This document shows, one piece after another, positions 40,501 through 49,700 of a stretch of DNA of 64,000 nucleotides. Numbering within the stretch: position 1 is the stretch's first letter; each line of letters starts with the position of its first letter. The notes under the pieces are model-generated. The model worked only from the letters and a program-made list of their open reading frames with translations, did no database searches and was not told where the DNA came from. The position numbers and the translations under genes are program-made. Source of the stretch: Buteo buteo (Eukaryota > Chordata > Aves > Accipitriformes > Accipitridae); NCBI RefSeq assembly GCF_964188355.1, contig NC_134184.1, forward strand, positions 30,508,874-30,572,873, given 5' to 3'.

Positions 40501-43260
40501 TTACGTCACTTGATGTTCATCTCCTTAGAGAACTAGCTTTGGAAAAGTCTGTCCTTTCCGCCTTTCATGAACAGTTCTGTCGTTTCTCTTGTAACAAATT
40601 AATGTTAAGACTCCTTTGCTTCTTCACTGTACTTTAAAGCATCTCTGATGTCGTTAACTCTACTGATCATGGTACTGCTGTCCTTTTGCTTCCTGTGTCA
40701 CGTTTTCATGGTCATGGACCTGTAGAACAAGCCAGGCTGGAAGGTGCCTCTGGAAGTCACCTGCTCCAGGGCCCTCCTCAAAGCAAGTCAACTAGATCAG
40801 GGGCTTCGGGGTCTTGCCCAGTCAAATCTTAAATATCTCCAAAGATTGAGATCCTACAGCCTTTCTGACTCCGGTATTTAATCAGGATTTCCCGTACTCC
40901 AGATGGTGTCCGTTGCCCCTTCTCCTACAGCTTCCCAGCTTCCGAGTCTGTCTGTCTTCCCTTCACCCTCCCATTTGGCAGCTGTAGGCAGCAGTGAGAT
41001 GTCCCTGAGCCTTTTCTCCTCCACGTTGAACAGTCCCAGCTCTCTCAGCCTCCTCATAGACATATAGACTCCAGCCCCTACGTCCTGGTGACCCTTCACT
41101 CCAGTACCTCCACGTTTCTCGTACTGGGGAGCCCCAAACTGGACACAGCACGCCAGACGTGCCTCACCAGCGCCAAGCAGAGGGTAATAATCACATTCCT
41201 CCACCCGGGGTTTGGAAGTCAGGTGTCACTTGACCATTTTGGTTGCCGCTTCCTCCAACCCAGCATCGCCTTCGTCTCCCCGCTCTCACGCCCTGTAATT
41301 GCCATTTGGATTGCAGTGCATGGATCTGGGCAAGCTCAGCGACTGCTCTGGGGCAAGATGGTGCCATTTTCATAATATCTGCATGGTGGGGGCTGTCCTA
41401 GCCCCGCATCTCTGCATGACGCTTCTCTTCACCTCCGACCAGGTACCTGGCTGAGTCCCTGCACACCATCGCCGCTTAAAACTGGCTGCCGCCCTTGAAC
41501 TCATCCTGTTTCGCCAACATTTTAAAGGACGTTTGGTAGTATATTCTTAGTAAGGCTTTTTAAAAATTTTCTCTTGCGGTCTTGAAAATGGGGAATTTGA
41601 ATTAATAAAAGCACAACTGGAACGAGCACTTTTCAAACCCAGCAGAGGAGCACAAGCCATGAACAGGCGGGCTGAGCTCACCTGCCTGGCTGCAGCAGCA
41701 GTGCCTAGGGGCAGGATCTCATCCTTAATATACAGCTTGTCTATCTGGCCTTTGTCACCCTTCCTATCCCAACTTCCCCCTAAAGCAAAAGAGAAAAATC
41801 AGCTTATACAGCAAGTGTGGACAACTTCTCTTCCAGCAGTGGAAAATCTTTTCAAATGGAATTTCCCGTTCTCCCTGTGCCACCCCGCACAAAACCAAAT
41901 CGCTGACCCTATGGGAATTGTATACCAGGAGGGTAAACCTTCAGGACAGACAGCCTCGGGCTCTGTGCTCGTACCGTACCTGCCAGGCTGAGCTTTCACG
42001 CTCATCGGGACGGTCCTACTGAGTAATATGAATTACAGGAGCTTTTAGAAGACCCTCTCTTGGCACTTGGCACATCAAAGCTGCGCAACTCCCAGATCAG
42101 CAGTTTCCCCACAATTTGAAGAAATGCAGTACTTAAATGTTCATGTTGAACTTTTCCAGGAAACTGAAGAGGATCAAATGAAGCTTTTTATTGAATTCTA
42201 AATAGAGGGGTTTTTTTTTTTGTTTGCATGCTTGCTTTCATAAAAAGAAATGTTCGAAACAAAAAGCCCATGGCAAATTAGAGGCATGAAATGCCACATT
42301 TTGAAAGTGCCAAAATTAAAGATTTCTGCTTTGGAAGTTTGCCTCCTCCTCTCCGTCATGAGCCATTCTGGGATTTTGATATCAAACCATCACATTTTTC
42401 ACTTGACCTGATACATATTTTTGTTACAAAGCCCAATCTTTTTTTGCAAAATGCAAATAAACACTTTGCTAATCTGGCCAGATAGGATTGCCACACAAAG
42501 AAGAGTGCTCTTGCTTTTGTAAGCTCATAGTTCATGGGGACCGGTATTAAATAGAAAATTCAGTCACATCAAAATGACAGGCTTAAAAATCTAATAGATA
42601 ATGGTAAGCCTCCCATTACAATGTCACAGGAGATTGTCCACTAAGTATTCACAAACACATCTGCAGCACAGCGACGCATCTTCTCCAAAGCCATATCTGT
42701 CCCTGACATCAGAGCTCGCCATAAAAAGCAAGTGAATTCAAAGCAACATTTATTGGCTGCTTCCTCTGTGAAGCTTCACTTTCTCTATAGCTCTTCTGTT
42801 CTCACAATAATATGCTGAAATCCAGTCGGAATATTTGAATCTTAGAGAAACAAAACACAGCTGAAGGCGCTGGAAGGCGAAGGGCTCGGGAGGCAATTTC
42901 CTCTGATTCATCGGGAGACAAAGGCAGACCGATGACTGTGTTTGTGTTAATAACACTAGAATTGCCTCCCTGGTGCCGTTACCCCCATATTTTTTTGACT
43001 CTTGTTGTCGTGTCCCATCTCGCAGCCCCTCACTCCTTCGCTCTCGGCCACGGCCAGGCTGGATGAGTCCGTGGAGGGTCACGGCAGGACCTCCTGCCAT
43101 CTCCACCCCGGGGCACTGCCCTGAACCGAGATACCCGGCCCCCCATGGATATACCCATCGCAGCTGCCAGATTCGCCATGAAAACCTTGTTTTCCTTACT
43201 CTCAGCTCTCCCGTCATCCCCCGTTAAGAATCCAGCTGAATTCGCCGTTTCTATGATCAT
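16030..43260 (-). CDS. ERICH6B: ERICH6B, glutamate-rich protein 6B (FAM194 family), 14 reconstructed exons
   Basis: Minus-strand gene. Fourteen coding exons, right to left 43200-43260, 41682-41779, 38720-39134, 36086-36143, 33942-34021, 30506-30637, 24500-24624, 23430-23528, 23075-23229, 21502-21566, 20776-20921, 18884-18972, 18509-18661 and 16030-16546, add to 2193 bases. That is 730 codons and a stop with every junction in phase, close to the mammalian protein of roughly 700 residues. Residues about 54-191 are helical and charged. Residues about 192-325 are acidic (Glu/Asp-rich). The C-terminal FAM194 domain (about 479-690) carries the hallmarks RRRYPDGQTFFLLFPDGSG, YYPSGNLAIL, FHPDGHLW, SQKRWKWHD, SPPFQS and IRFNVGSRLK. 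Biochemical function is unknown. Position between COG3 and CBY2 supports ERICH6B over its paralogue ERICH6. The N-terminal exon and exon 8 are provisional; the FAM194 part is secure. Confidence 0.88.
16549..18508 (-). other. ERICH6B: ERICH6B intron 13
   Basis: About 2 kb without supported features. It includes a second acceptor-like CTGCAG ending at 16616 that would read into an immediate stop if used. The short open frames are not exon-like. An A-run lies near 18374-18393. Confidence 0.6.
18509..18661 (-). CDS. ERICH6B: ERICH6B exon 13
   Basis: 153 bases, (Y)YPSGNLAILITFTKEALF ... YPEIRAAFGSHGHGLCF, HPDGHL(W). The acceptor is TTTCCCAG and the donor GTAAGT. This is the most characteristic block of the FAM194 domain. 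Confidence 0.95.
18884..18972 (-). CDS. ERICH6B: ERICH6B exon 12
   Basis: 89 bases, HCRSPEPVRRRYPDGQTFF, LLFPDGSGQV plus TA. The acceptor TTTGCTCCTACAG is strong. The donor A|GTATCC is weak, but it is the only phase-correct one; TA joins C of exon 13 to give GQVYYPSGN, the expected family motif. Confidence 0.85.
20776..20921 (-). CDS. ERICH6B: ERICH6B exon 11
   Basis: 146 bases, (W)TRISFRLSEQNKYAVRL, KTVPFKKHRPTSAPPEDLL and EPDSEFVAEHLK. The acceptor is TTTTTTTCAG and the donor GTGGGT. A second frame is also open, but only this one fits both neighbouring phases. Confidence 0.88.
21502..21566 (-). CDS. ERICH6B: ERICH6B exon 10
   Basis: 65 bases, LGEGGFESYREIFQQYLRF then VA. The acceptor AATCTTAG follows a run of T; the donor is GTAAGT. 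One base at each end completes Gln on the left and Trp on the right. Confidence 0.87.
22036..22102 (+). mobile_element. CR1 LINE 3' tail fragment
   Basis: Contains the CR1 3' signature GATGGTTGGACTCGATGATC, then TTGAAGGTCTTTTCCAATCT and two ATTCTATG-type repeats. The element is heavily 5'-truncated. It lies in an ERICH6B intron, antisense to the gene. Confidence 0.85.
23075..23229 (-). CDS. ERICH6B: ERICH6B exon 9
   Basis: 155 bases, LFCCRRYKEAFDAVIREL, RSEDEVEEELDTTPCADP, SQAELRSSIKKKLLQ. The acceptor at CTGCACCCCACAG gives phase 0. An alternative acceptor 14 bases downstream (CTGCAG) would drop four residues but break phase with exon 8. The donor is GTAAGG. Confidence 0.85.
23430..23528 (-). 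CDS. ERICH6B: ERICH6B exon 8 (provisional)
   Basis: 99 bases in phase 0, TTWTKDSAKCTFCSAPEKPI, PTVVDLKEQPQEN. The donor is GTGAGT; the acceptor chosen is the GAG after the tract TTTCCTTTGTCCTCTGGG. Phases fit both neighbours, but the acceptor is not strong and the exon could be shorter or skipped. Confidence 0.55.
23722..23924 (+). mobile_element. CR1 LINE 3' end with ATTCT microsatellite tail
   Basis: The familiar CR1 3' region (GGAACAGGCTTCCTAGAGAG, GTGGTTGATGCCCCAAGCC, GGACTAGATGATCATTGTAG, GTCCCTTCCAACTGAAAATA) ends in seven ATTCT units. It lies in the intron between exons 7 and 8 of ERICH6B, in opposite orientation. Confidence 0.92.
23889..23924. repeat. (ATTCT)n pentanucleotide microsatellite
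   Basis: About seven perfect ATTCT copies at the CR1 3' end, probably grown from the element's normal short ATTCT-type tail. Confidence 0.9.
24500..24624 (-). CDS. ERICH6B: ERICH6B exon 7
   Basis: 125 bases, (A)SWEPTELAQGSPRLEID, EDPPSTGGECEDEGMAV, TALHPGE. The acceptor is TTCCTTGCAACAAG and the donor GTGAGA. The composition is acidic and in phase with exon 6. Confidence 0.75.
25085..25930 (+). mobile_element. Ancient L3/CR1-like LINE, 3' part with reverse-transcriptase remnant
   Basis: A frame at 25179-25526 reads CKVMRMGKDNPSFTYKIMGS, ELAISTWEGNLQVIIDSSMQ, VAIKKANRKLEIIRKGG, which is the C-terminal part of ORF2p of the CR1/L3 clade (GSELA-VIVDSSM-AVKKANR-IIRKG pattern). After the stop the DNA still follows the element (RKAIEDDQRHKRASIQ-like region, then a 3' part around GTGGCACTCCTTGCCATAGG). 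Internal stops show it is dead. It is in an ERICH6B intron, antisense to the gene. Confidence 0.85.
27858..28012. repeat. (CCTCTT)n / (CTC)n polypyrimidine tract
   Basis: About 14 CCTCTT units (about 27868-27948) followed by TTC units, a 30-base gap and eight CTC-type units. On the minus strand, sense for ERICH6B, this reads as about 30 Glu plus a second run of eight Glu. It lies in the intron between exons 6 and 7. The frame does not match the phase of exon 6, so it is taken as intronic. Confidence 0.9.
29457..29512. repeat. A-rich simple sequence
   Basis: A-rich tract with scattered T and G, in the ERICH6B intron between exons 6 and 7. No target-site duplication or retrocopied gene was recognised next to it. 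Confidence 0.75.
30506..30637 (-). CDS. ERICH6B: ERICH6B exon 6, acidic
   Basis: 132 bases, (A)VEALSRDTEVYPEDG, DKKEPAETKEEAAGEDG, EENSQAGLYEQ. The acceptor is CCCTTCAG and the donor GTACAG. About a third of the residues are Glu or Asp, which fits the family name. Confidence 0.88.
33942..34021 (-). CDS. ERICH6B: ERICH6B exon 5
   Basis: 80 bases, RRHDMEDEMTQTDWSDSD, ESLAARKD. The acceptor is CCACAG and the donor GTAAGT. It joins exons 4 and 6 in phase (AA+C, G+CC). Confidence 0.86.
36086..36143 (-). CDS. ERICH6B: ERICH6B exon 4
   Basis: 58 bases, (A)PATDSLSAQPTGSKRKES. The acceptor TTCTCTCCCCTCCAG is strong and the donor is GTAAGG. Phases fit exons 3 and 5. Confidence 0.82.
36715..36905. repeat. 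Purine-rich (G/A) tract
   Basis: About 190 bases dominated by GGAGAG-, GGTGGTGG- and GAAAAG-type strings on the plus strand, just right of ERICH6B exon 4. Long open frames on both strands are due to this composition. Confidence 0.6.
38720..39134 (-). CDS. ERICH6B: ERICH6B exon 3, long N-terminal exon
   Basis: 415 bases, 138 codons: NDELTLPVAEDSHLLNALQ, CLMDASCQGLAVTSPNQKY, LVHQIPALLSQWKRLEKEY and a Ser/Lys-rich end, SEEISKKDKLLT. The acceptor TTTGTTACCAG follows a C/T tract; the donor is GTATTT. It is the longest uninterrupted sense frame in the right half of the gene and looks helical and charged. Confidence 0.9.
40715..41240 (-). mobile_element. CR1 LINE fragment, minus orientation
   Basis: Reverse complement of CR1. 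The plus strand shows CCAGGCTGGAAGGTGCCTC, CTCAAAGCAAGTCAACTAGA, then the segment ACGTTGAACAGTCCCAGCTC, TCTCAGCCTCCTCATAGAC and CCCCAAACTGGACACAGCA. Diverged and with no intact frame. It lies in the intron between exons 2 and 3 of ERICH6B, sense to the gene. Confidence 0.88.
41682..41779 (-). CDS. ERICH6B: ERICH6B exon 2 (probable)
   Basis: 98 bases, GSWDRKGDKGQIDKLYIK, DEILPLGTAAAARQ, ending in phase 0 as exon 3 requires. The acceptor is CTTTTGCTTTAG and the donor GTGAGC. The other two frames are stopped or out of phase. Confidence 0.65.
43200..43260 (-). CDS. ERICH6B: ERICH6B exon 1, possible start exon
   Basis: ATG in a good context (ACC before it), MIIETANSAGFLTGDDGRAE, then the donor A|GTAAGG in the phase exon 2 needs. 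No known N-terminus was recognised, so another upstream exon could be the true first one. Confidence 0.38.
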
Positions 43261-44032
43261 GGTCGGGGTCCCCCGTTGGGTGCGAGGATGGCCAGGAAAA
43301 CGTCGGCAAGATCTTTTGCTGAGAGCGTCTGGTGGGACCCATTAATCCAGGCTGCTCCGCTGGGTGCTGCGAACGCACGGTCAGAGATGATTCCTTCCCA
43401 GCAGGAGCGTCCCAGGGGAAATGTTGTTATTTGCATGGCTGTAACTCCCCAGGCAGCAGCAGAAGGCAGAGGGTGCAATGCCATCAAATGAGGATTAAAC
43501 TCCTCGCCGTACTGCAAAATGCCAGCCGAATTAATTCCAGTCGTAAGCTCCCTGCACGTATCCCAAAAGGTAGAGGAGTGCTGTGTACACAAGGCTGGAG
43601 AGACCTTCATACACAGACACTGCAGGGGAATTTCCACACCGCAGCGGGTCTGGAGAGAATACTTTGTAAATATGAATTTAGTCAGCCCCTGCTTTCCTTT
43701 GCTATCTTCAAGATATTTGTGCTTGTAGAGGGAATCTTTCCCTCTAAGCAATGCCTGCTTGATCCTACGAGATTTATAATCTCCTGCTCTATAGTCCACC
43801 GCAATGAAAGGCATCTGACAGTGCCTCTGCTTTCCTTAGATGTGATTTTTGAGGCAGGGCTTTACAATACGCCATCAGATCTCAGGAGCTTTCAGACCCA
43901 CAGCCCAGGAGGGACCGAGGCCCCAGCGAAGTGATCGTGGGTGCTGTGATGTGCAGATCTACAGCTTGATACCACCCACCGAGGGCAGGCTGGGCTGGTG
44001 GGAGTCCACACTTCCTTGAAGAAGCAGCTATA

Positions 44033-44200
44033 CGTGTGTATATATGCATATACATATGCATATATGTATCCATTTACAGATCCAAGGAAAGTAGTTGACT
44101 ACTTTCCTAATAGTGTGTACATTGTACACACTATTATTATTATACACATTACATACATTTATACATATAATATCATACAATACAATATTATATATATATT
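44033..44200. repeat. AT/GT-rich simple sequence
   Basis: Alternating TATATGCATATACATATGCA-type DNA on the left and TATACATATAATATCATACA with a TATATATA run on the right, flanking the palindrome pair. Confidence 0.75.
44085..44136. repeat. Two abutting perfect inverted repeats
   Basis: The first palindrome (44085-44108) has 11-base arms, AGGAAAGTAGT and its complement, around TG. The second (44108-44136) has 14-base arms, TAATAGTGTGTACA and its complement, around one T. They share base 44108. Both sit inside AT/TG-rich simple sequence (about 44033-44200). Confidence 0.92.
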
Positions 44201-46095
44201 TTAAAAAGCATTTATGGGCTTTAATTGCAGAACAAGCCCATCAAAAGCAAGGAGGAATTTTCCCCTATTTCTGCCATTGCAGCTGCGTCCAGCCTAGATG
44301 TCCAAATTCCGAGTTATAACCACTACTCTTGTAGGGAAAACAATCTCCCAAAATAACTCCGTTTCTGCACTTTGCACTTTCAAAGACGTTTGGAGAGCGA
44401 TCGGTTGCCGTAAATCACACAGAAGACTCTTGAGTGCTCTCCCGTTGTGCAGCCCTTATGCCTATTACATCCCACCAGGCCCGTAAGCACCAGCCGAGCC
44501 AGTAATACTCATCTCAGCAGCGTCTTTCAGTTGGAAAGGCTGCATCCAAAAACCTGGATCTCACCATAGCGGTGACATCGGCTCCAGCCGAGGGGCTGCC
44601 TACCTCTCTGTAAGCCGCGGTGGCCGTTATCAGGCTTATAGGAAATACAGAAGGAAATGGCAAATATGTGGTCATCCGGGTCCTGGAGAATTCACTCAAC
44701 TTCAAGGTGATAAAGACCACGCTATTTCTGCAGGTTCATGGATGAGAACCACTGCCTCTGCTTGGCAGCCACTAACACCCCCAAATTAAGAGTTAAACCC
44801 ATTTATTCTGGTAAATTGGGAAAGTAACTTCTTTTCCTTCGCATTTGTAATACGTAGGCATAAACAGCTTGGGAGGGGCATGCAGAATCAGACCACCAAC
44901 CTCTACCATTTAAAATAAACCTGATTTTAGCAGATGCCATTGCCTGGGCCGTGGAGCGGACAGGACACCCGCTCCACGCACAGCTGAGGAGCTACAGTCC
45001 ATGAATATTCTTCGGAAAGCCTGGCTCTTCAACAAGATAGCAATTACACGACACAGTAAAACAAAGCGGCTCCAGCCGTAAATCACGGTTATTAGTGTGT
45101 GTTCTGGGATTTGTGTCACGAGAGACAAGAATTAAACTGAAGTTAGACGGAAAGCGCAGAAATCCCCGAGTTACTGCCAGCTGCAGCCTTGATTTCTAGC
45201 ACTGCAGCGAACAGCAGGTAGAAACATTTTGTGCTCGTTTCGGCACGCGGGACCCCATCCTCTCATCCACGCAAAGGTCTTTCGGCAGGAGAATCCCTCC
45301 TGCTTCACGTCCCGCAGTGCAAGAAGGGAGCCCGGGCACCGCTGCCTTTTGCCCTGCCCTCCGCAGAAGTCCAATATTTTAGCAGAACGGCGCTTCTTAC
45401 AGGTGGTGAATAACGCATAACTAACCCATTTAGCCCCTAAACGCAGAGCTCAAGGTCACAGTCATGATGCACCCAGTGAAACGCCAGCGGTGTAAATTTG
45501 CAGCAATACGAAGTAACTACAGTTACTGTAGGTTTAGAGGCAGAATAAATCACAGAATCACAGGCAGTTGTATTGAGAAAGAGCTGAGAAGCTCTCTCAT
45601 GTCTCCTCCTTCCCCTGACAGAATAAACTACTGCTTACACTATTCAACTGAGCCTCTTTTTTATGCTATGCTCTCTAAAGTGTGCATCTAGAAATATAAA
45701 TGTTATGGTGAGTCTCGGGAAACAATACATATATTCACGGAACGGTCTATTAAAGCTACAGGTTCTGAAGTAGAAATTTATGGTGGCGTAATCTGATAAA
45801 AACAAAAGAAAAACAAATAAATTAGTGTGAACACTGTTTATGAAGAGAAAAACAGAGAATGAGAAAGAAGCCAAAGCAGCCAGCAATGACCCAGCTGAGG
45901 CACAGCCCTACCAAATGCCCTAAAAACCACTTGCCTGCACGTTATCCATAGGCACCTGCAAGGCTGTCCTGTCCCCGTATGCCATTTATAGGGTCTGCCA
46001 GCCTGAGGGTCTTTGCTGGTGCCCTGGGGTGGGTGCAGGTGGGGGCACGGACTCCAGCTCTCACCAGGACCAGCTCAGCAGATTTGGAGAATGAA

Positions 46096-46140
46096 AGTTT
46101 TTCTTTTTTTTCCCTTTTTTTTTTTTTTTTTCCCTTTTTA
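46096..46140. repeat. T-rich tract
   Basis: Runs of T interrupted by CCC, followed by TTTTTAATTAAGG. On the minus strand it resembles a poly(A) tail, but no retroposed gene was recognised beside it. Confidence 0.7.
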
Positions 46141-46751
46141 ATTAAGGTATGTTATAGCATGGTCTGGTCAACTGTTGCTCCTATATTTCAAGAAAGTCTG
46201 ATTTCAGGGAGGGCTGGGGGGTCTGAAGGGGGGAGGTCTGCTCTGTGTCTCTCCCCCTTCCATCACTGACCCTTGTTTTTCCACCCCTGCCTGCCGCGGG
46301 GAAGGGGACAGCTCTTGGGGCACCCTGCAGCTTCCTCCTCCTCCTCCTCCCTCCATAACCCCCTTACAGTGCTTGGGTTTTTCATGCGGGAGTTTGATTT
46401 TCGTCTCCTGGGAGAACGGGAAAACAGGGAAGGAGAGCAACAAAAATGAGATCAACAAGGAAAGACGGAGGTAAATGGTAAAGCAGCATCTGACAGCCAC
46501 AGTGGGGCCCCAAAAAAGCTTTGTCCCCATAAAACCCTGGACAGGCATCCCAGGACAGCCTTACCTCTCTGGCCAGGAGCATCCAGGAGAGTGGGAGAGG
46601 AACCCCCTCCACGAGGGGCAGGCAGAGACCCACTGGTGTTGGTGGTGGGGTGCCTGGGACACCCTCTTGGTCCTCAGTGGCCCTGAGGGTTGGTGGACCT
46701 CTTCCCTTTGTTGTCCCATTGTCCCCTCGTTCTGTCCAGCCCCGTAGCAAC

Positions 46752-46763
46752 GGGGGGGGGGGG
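46752..46763. repeat. G12 homopolymer
   Basis: Twelve consecutive G in a GC-rich stretch that also has several shorter G runs to the right, so a G-quadruplex is possible. Confidence 0.8.
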
Positions 46764-49700
46764 ACGGACACAGGGATATTGGGGGTGATGGGGGAGATGG
46801 AAATTTTGGCAGGGAACCTGGCGCAGGGCTGGGGGATGGAGGGGACAGGGACTTGCGGTGGTGGAGGATGTGCGAGACCGCATCCAGGGATGTCGGGACC
46901 GCCCGACTTGTTGGAAGAGGGATGCCGACCTGCGAGCTCATTGCAGGATAGGATCCGTACCACCAGCCCCAGGCAGGGGAACCCCCCTTCTGTGTTTCTC
47001 CACAAGGAGAGCCTGGTCCTGGCTTGGACCCATCCATCTAAGTCACAGTGGATGGTTTCCACCCAAGGGTTCCCTTGCCGTTGTTTTTTTTTTGCCGTGT
47101 GCTGCATCCCGAGCCTTCTTTGGGATGAGATGTCCCCGGCACACCATCATCCTCACCCCATCCAGCTGCTGGTGCTGAGGCATGGAGTGAATTAGTAACC
47201 CCTGCTGTCCTCAGAAAGAGCTCTCCAGCTTGGTGGGTTTAGGTCTTTTCTATATATGCCTTTTTTCCTCCCATCCAGAGGTGAAATAAGGCTGCTTCTA
47301 ATTCTGGCAGCCGGGCGTCTGAGCTGAAAGGGCTTGGGGTCCTGGGGAAGTTGCAAAGGCCAATGACTCAGGCAAAAATTGCTTCTTTATTTCATTCAGA
47401 GATTTCTTGAAAGGAAAGCCAGGTTTAAACGGAACGCTTGCTTAAGTCAAGCTGTGAGATATACCGGTGTTGTCAGGAATTTGTGGCCCCATCTCTGCTT
47501 GTGTTTTACCCCCTTCAGCTGTGTTTTACCCTTTGCAGCCAGTTTCGCACTTAAAATCCTCTGTCAGACTCTGCCAGATATTTTCCACGTTGGCAACTGT
47601 GCTCGTGGTGGACCCAGGGGCTGACATTACAAAATGCACAGAGAGGAATTCGCCTTGTGCTTGGCAGAGTCTTGGTGGTTTTTTTTTTTATTATAAGGGA
47701 ACAAATGACAACAAGTGAAACAAACAAAAAAAAATGTGGCCAGGTCAGCGGCTGTGCAGCCAGGCTGCCTGCAGAGCTCTCTGCTTTTCCTGCCCTGCCT
47801 GGTTTTCCTCTTTTTGTGGGACCAGCGGTAAAAATGGAACAAAAATGTCAGCGGGTTTGACCTTTGCGTGTGGTCTGAGAAGTTACAATTGATAAGTTGG
47901 CGTCTGAAGGGCCGGTGGAGCTGGAGGAAACTTTCCTCCTCCCGGCTCTTGCTGCAAAGGGAGGAGAGAAAGAACTAGACGATGGCCAAAGACGATGTCT
48001 GGGGCCAGGGACGGTGTTCGCCTCCTCTTCCAGCCAGCCGTGATTTCGATTTTCACCTTGTGTCCCCGGAATTTCCCTAAGGGCACCCAGATGTGGAAGT
48101 TTCTGATGCAATGGTGCTGTCAGGCTTGGGCTGGGGCTCGGCTTCCCTTTGCAAAACAATGAGTGGTTTTGTGGAGGCAGGGGGCATTCCCTAATATACA
48201 GTAATTTAAATCAAAAGCATGTATTGTACAGCACATACCTCTAATATGGTATAGATTTTTATAATTGACTCAAATTTCTCACTAGGAAAAAGTCAATTCC
48301 TGCATGGCAGGGCAGCCAGAGGAAAGAACGCTTTAGTCTGCTCAGCAAACAGGGACCTATTTTAATCCAAAGGCCCTCCGTTAGTTCTTACCTATTTAAT
48401 GTAACAGCAGGATTTACTACACATACAACTTAATCCCCTTTTTATATTTGCATAGAGATCCCGGAGCATGTGTATGAACAGTTTTTGAGATAAGAGAGAG
48501 AAGGCCTCGGGAGTCAAAGTCATTATTTTTGCATGAAGTATTTAATGCTAAACATAAATATTGAGAGGACTGAATTCCCATGCACTTGCAGACTTCACTC
48601 TTGTGCTCCTGAGGATTTTTGCTTTACATCCAATTATTAAGAGCCCGGTCGTAAGTGAATGAGAAAAAAAAATTACAGGAAGCCTTTATAGCAAAGACAC
48701 TTAGCAGGCTTCATTTTCCAGCTGAAAGGAGAGACAGGCTATAGGCAAAACAGAAGCAAAGTTGGTACATGCCTCGTCTCCCCCGAAAAGAGCGTGGCTG
48801 AGGAGTTCATGTGCCAGGCAGTAGAAACCCAGCCCTGGGAAAGGACTTTCTCCAGTGATGACCTCGAAGGAGATTGAAGCTGGAGTTCCTGTGGTGCACA
48901 TTCATCAACTCCGCTCATTGTAATTCGCATGATTTACGTTCTCACAATCATGATTAGGTGGTGAAAAAAAAATGATGTACACGCGGGTTGACTTCAGAAA
49001 GCGACATTCTTTGTCCAAATCCAATCAAGCCCCGCGGCAGGCAGTCCTTTTGATTTAGCATTAATTTTAATACGCGTGGCCCTGAAAATAACCCTCCTGG
49101 CTTTGGAAACCTCAGAGATGAAAAGACTATCGGGTAAGTGCTGGGCAGAATATTATCTCCGAGAGCTGTCATTCCTTCCTCCAGAGGCAGTTTTGCTGGG
49201 ATGAAGAACGGGATGCTGCACTGGCATGAAATTAATTTAAAAAATGTACTCAGAGGCAACTTGGTGGGGAATTTAGTTCTTAGATGTAAAAGGGGGTCCA
49301 GAGGAGCTCCACCAGAATAGCTTGTGGAGTTGTGGGCTCAACAGTACCGTGCAGTGAATAGCAGACTTTTGCCTTACCGGGGGCCACGTAATCGGATTAA
49401 TTTTTGCTCTTTTGCTTCTAATGGCTATAATAAGACTGGTGAAATGCGTCTACCTTTGAATGTAAAAACCCTGACTCACTTGATGCCGTTGTGACTTCAA
49501 TGGGCCAAGATTTCACACTGAAGCCTCCTGCTGCTGCTGCTCAAAGCTTTCCAAGATAGTCAAAGAACAGCCTGGTTCTTGCCTGCCGACAACTGGGCTC
49601 TTCACTGCAAATCAAAGAACAGAAACCAGCAAAACTGCACGGGTATTGGTTTTATCCTCACTCCTAAACCGGGGCAAAACAGGGAGGTAAAAACCCACGC

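Noticed and set aside
41985..42005. Minus-strand start exon MSVKAQPG with donor GTACGG
   Set aside because: It ends in phase 2, but exon 2 needs phase 1. The candidate at 43200-43260 fits.
43257..43934. Long overlapping open frames on both strands (185 and 200 codons)
   Set aside because: No recognisable family and open on both strands in a locally GC-rich stretch. Only a small segment at 43200-43260 is kept as a possible ERICH6B start exon.
46382..47195. Frames of 241 codons (minus) and 181 codons (plus), Pro/Gly-rich
   Set aside because: Several frames on both strands are open together because the DNA is GC-rich with G and C runs. There is no domain and no convincing splice structure.
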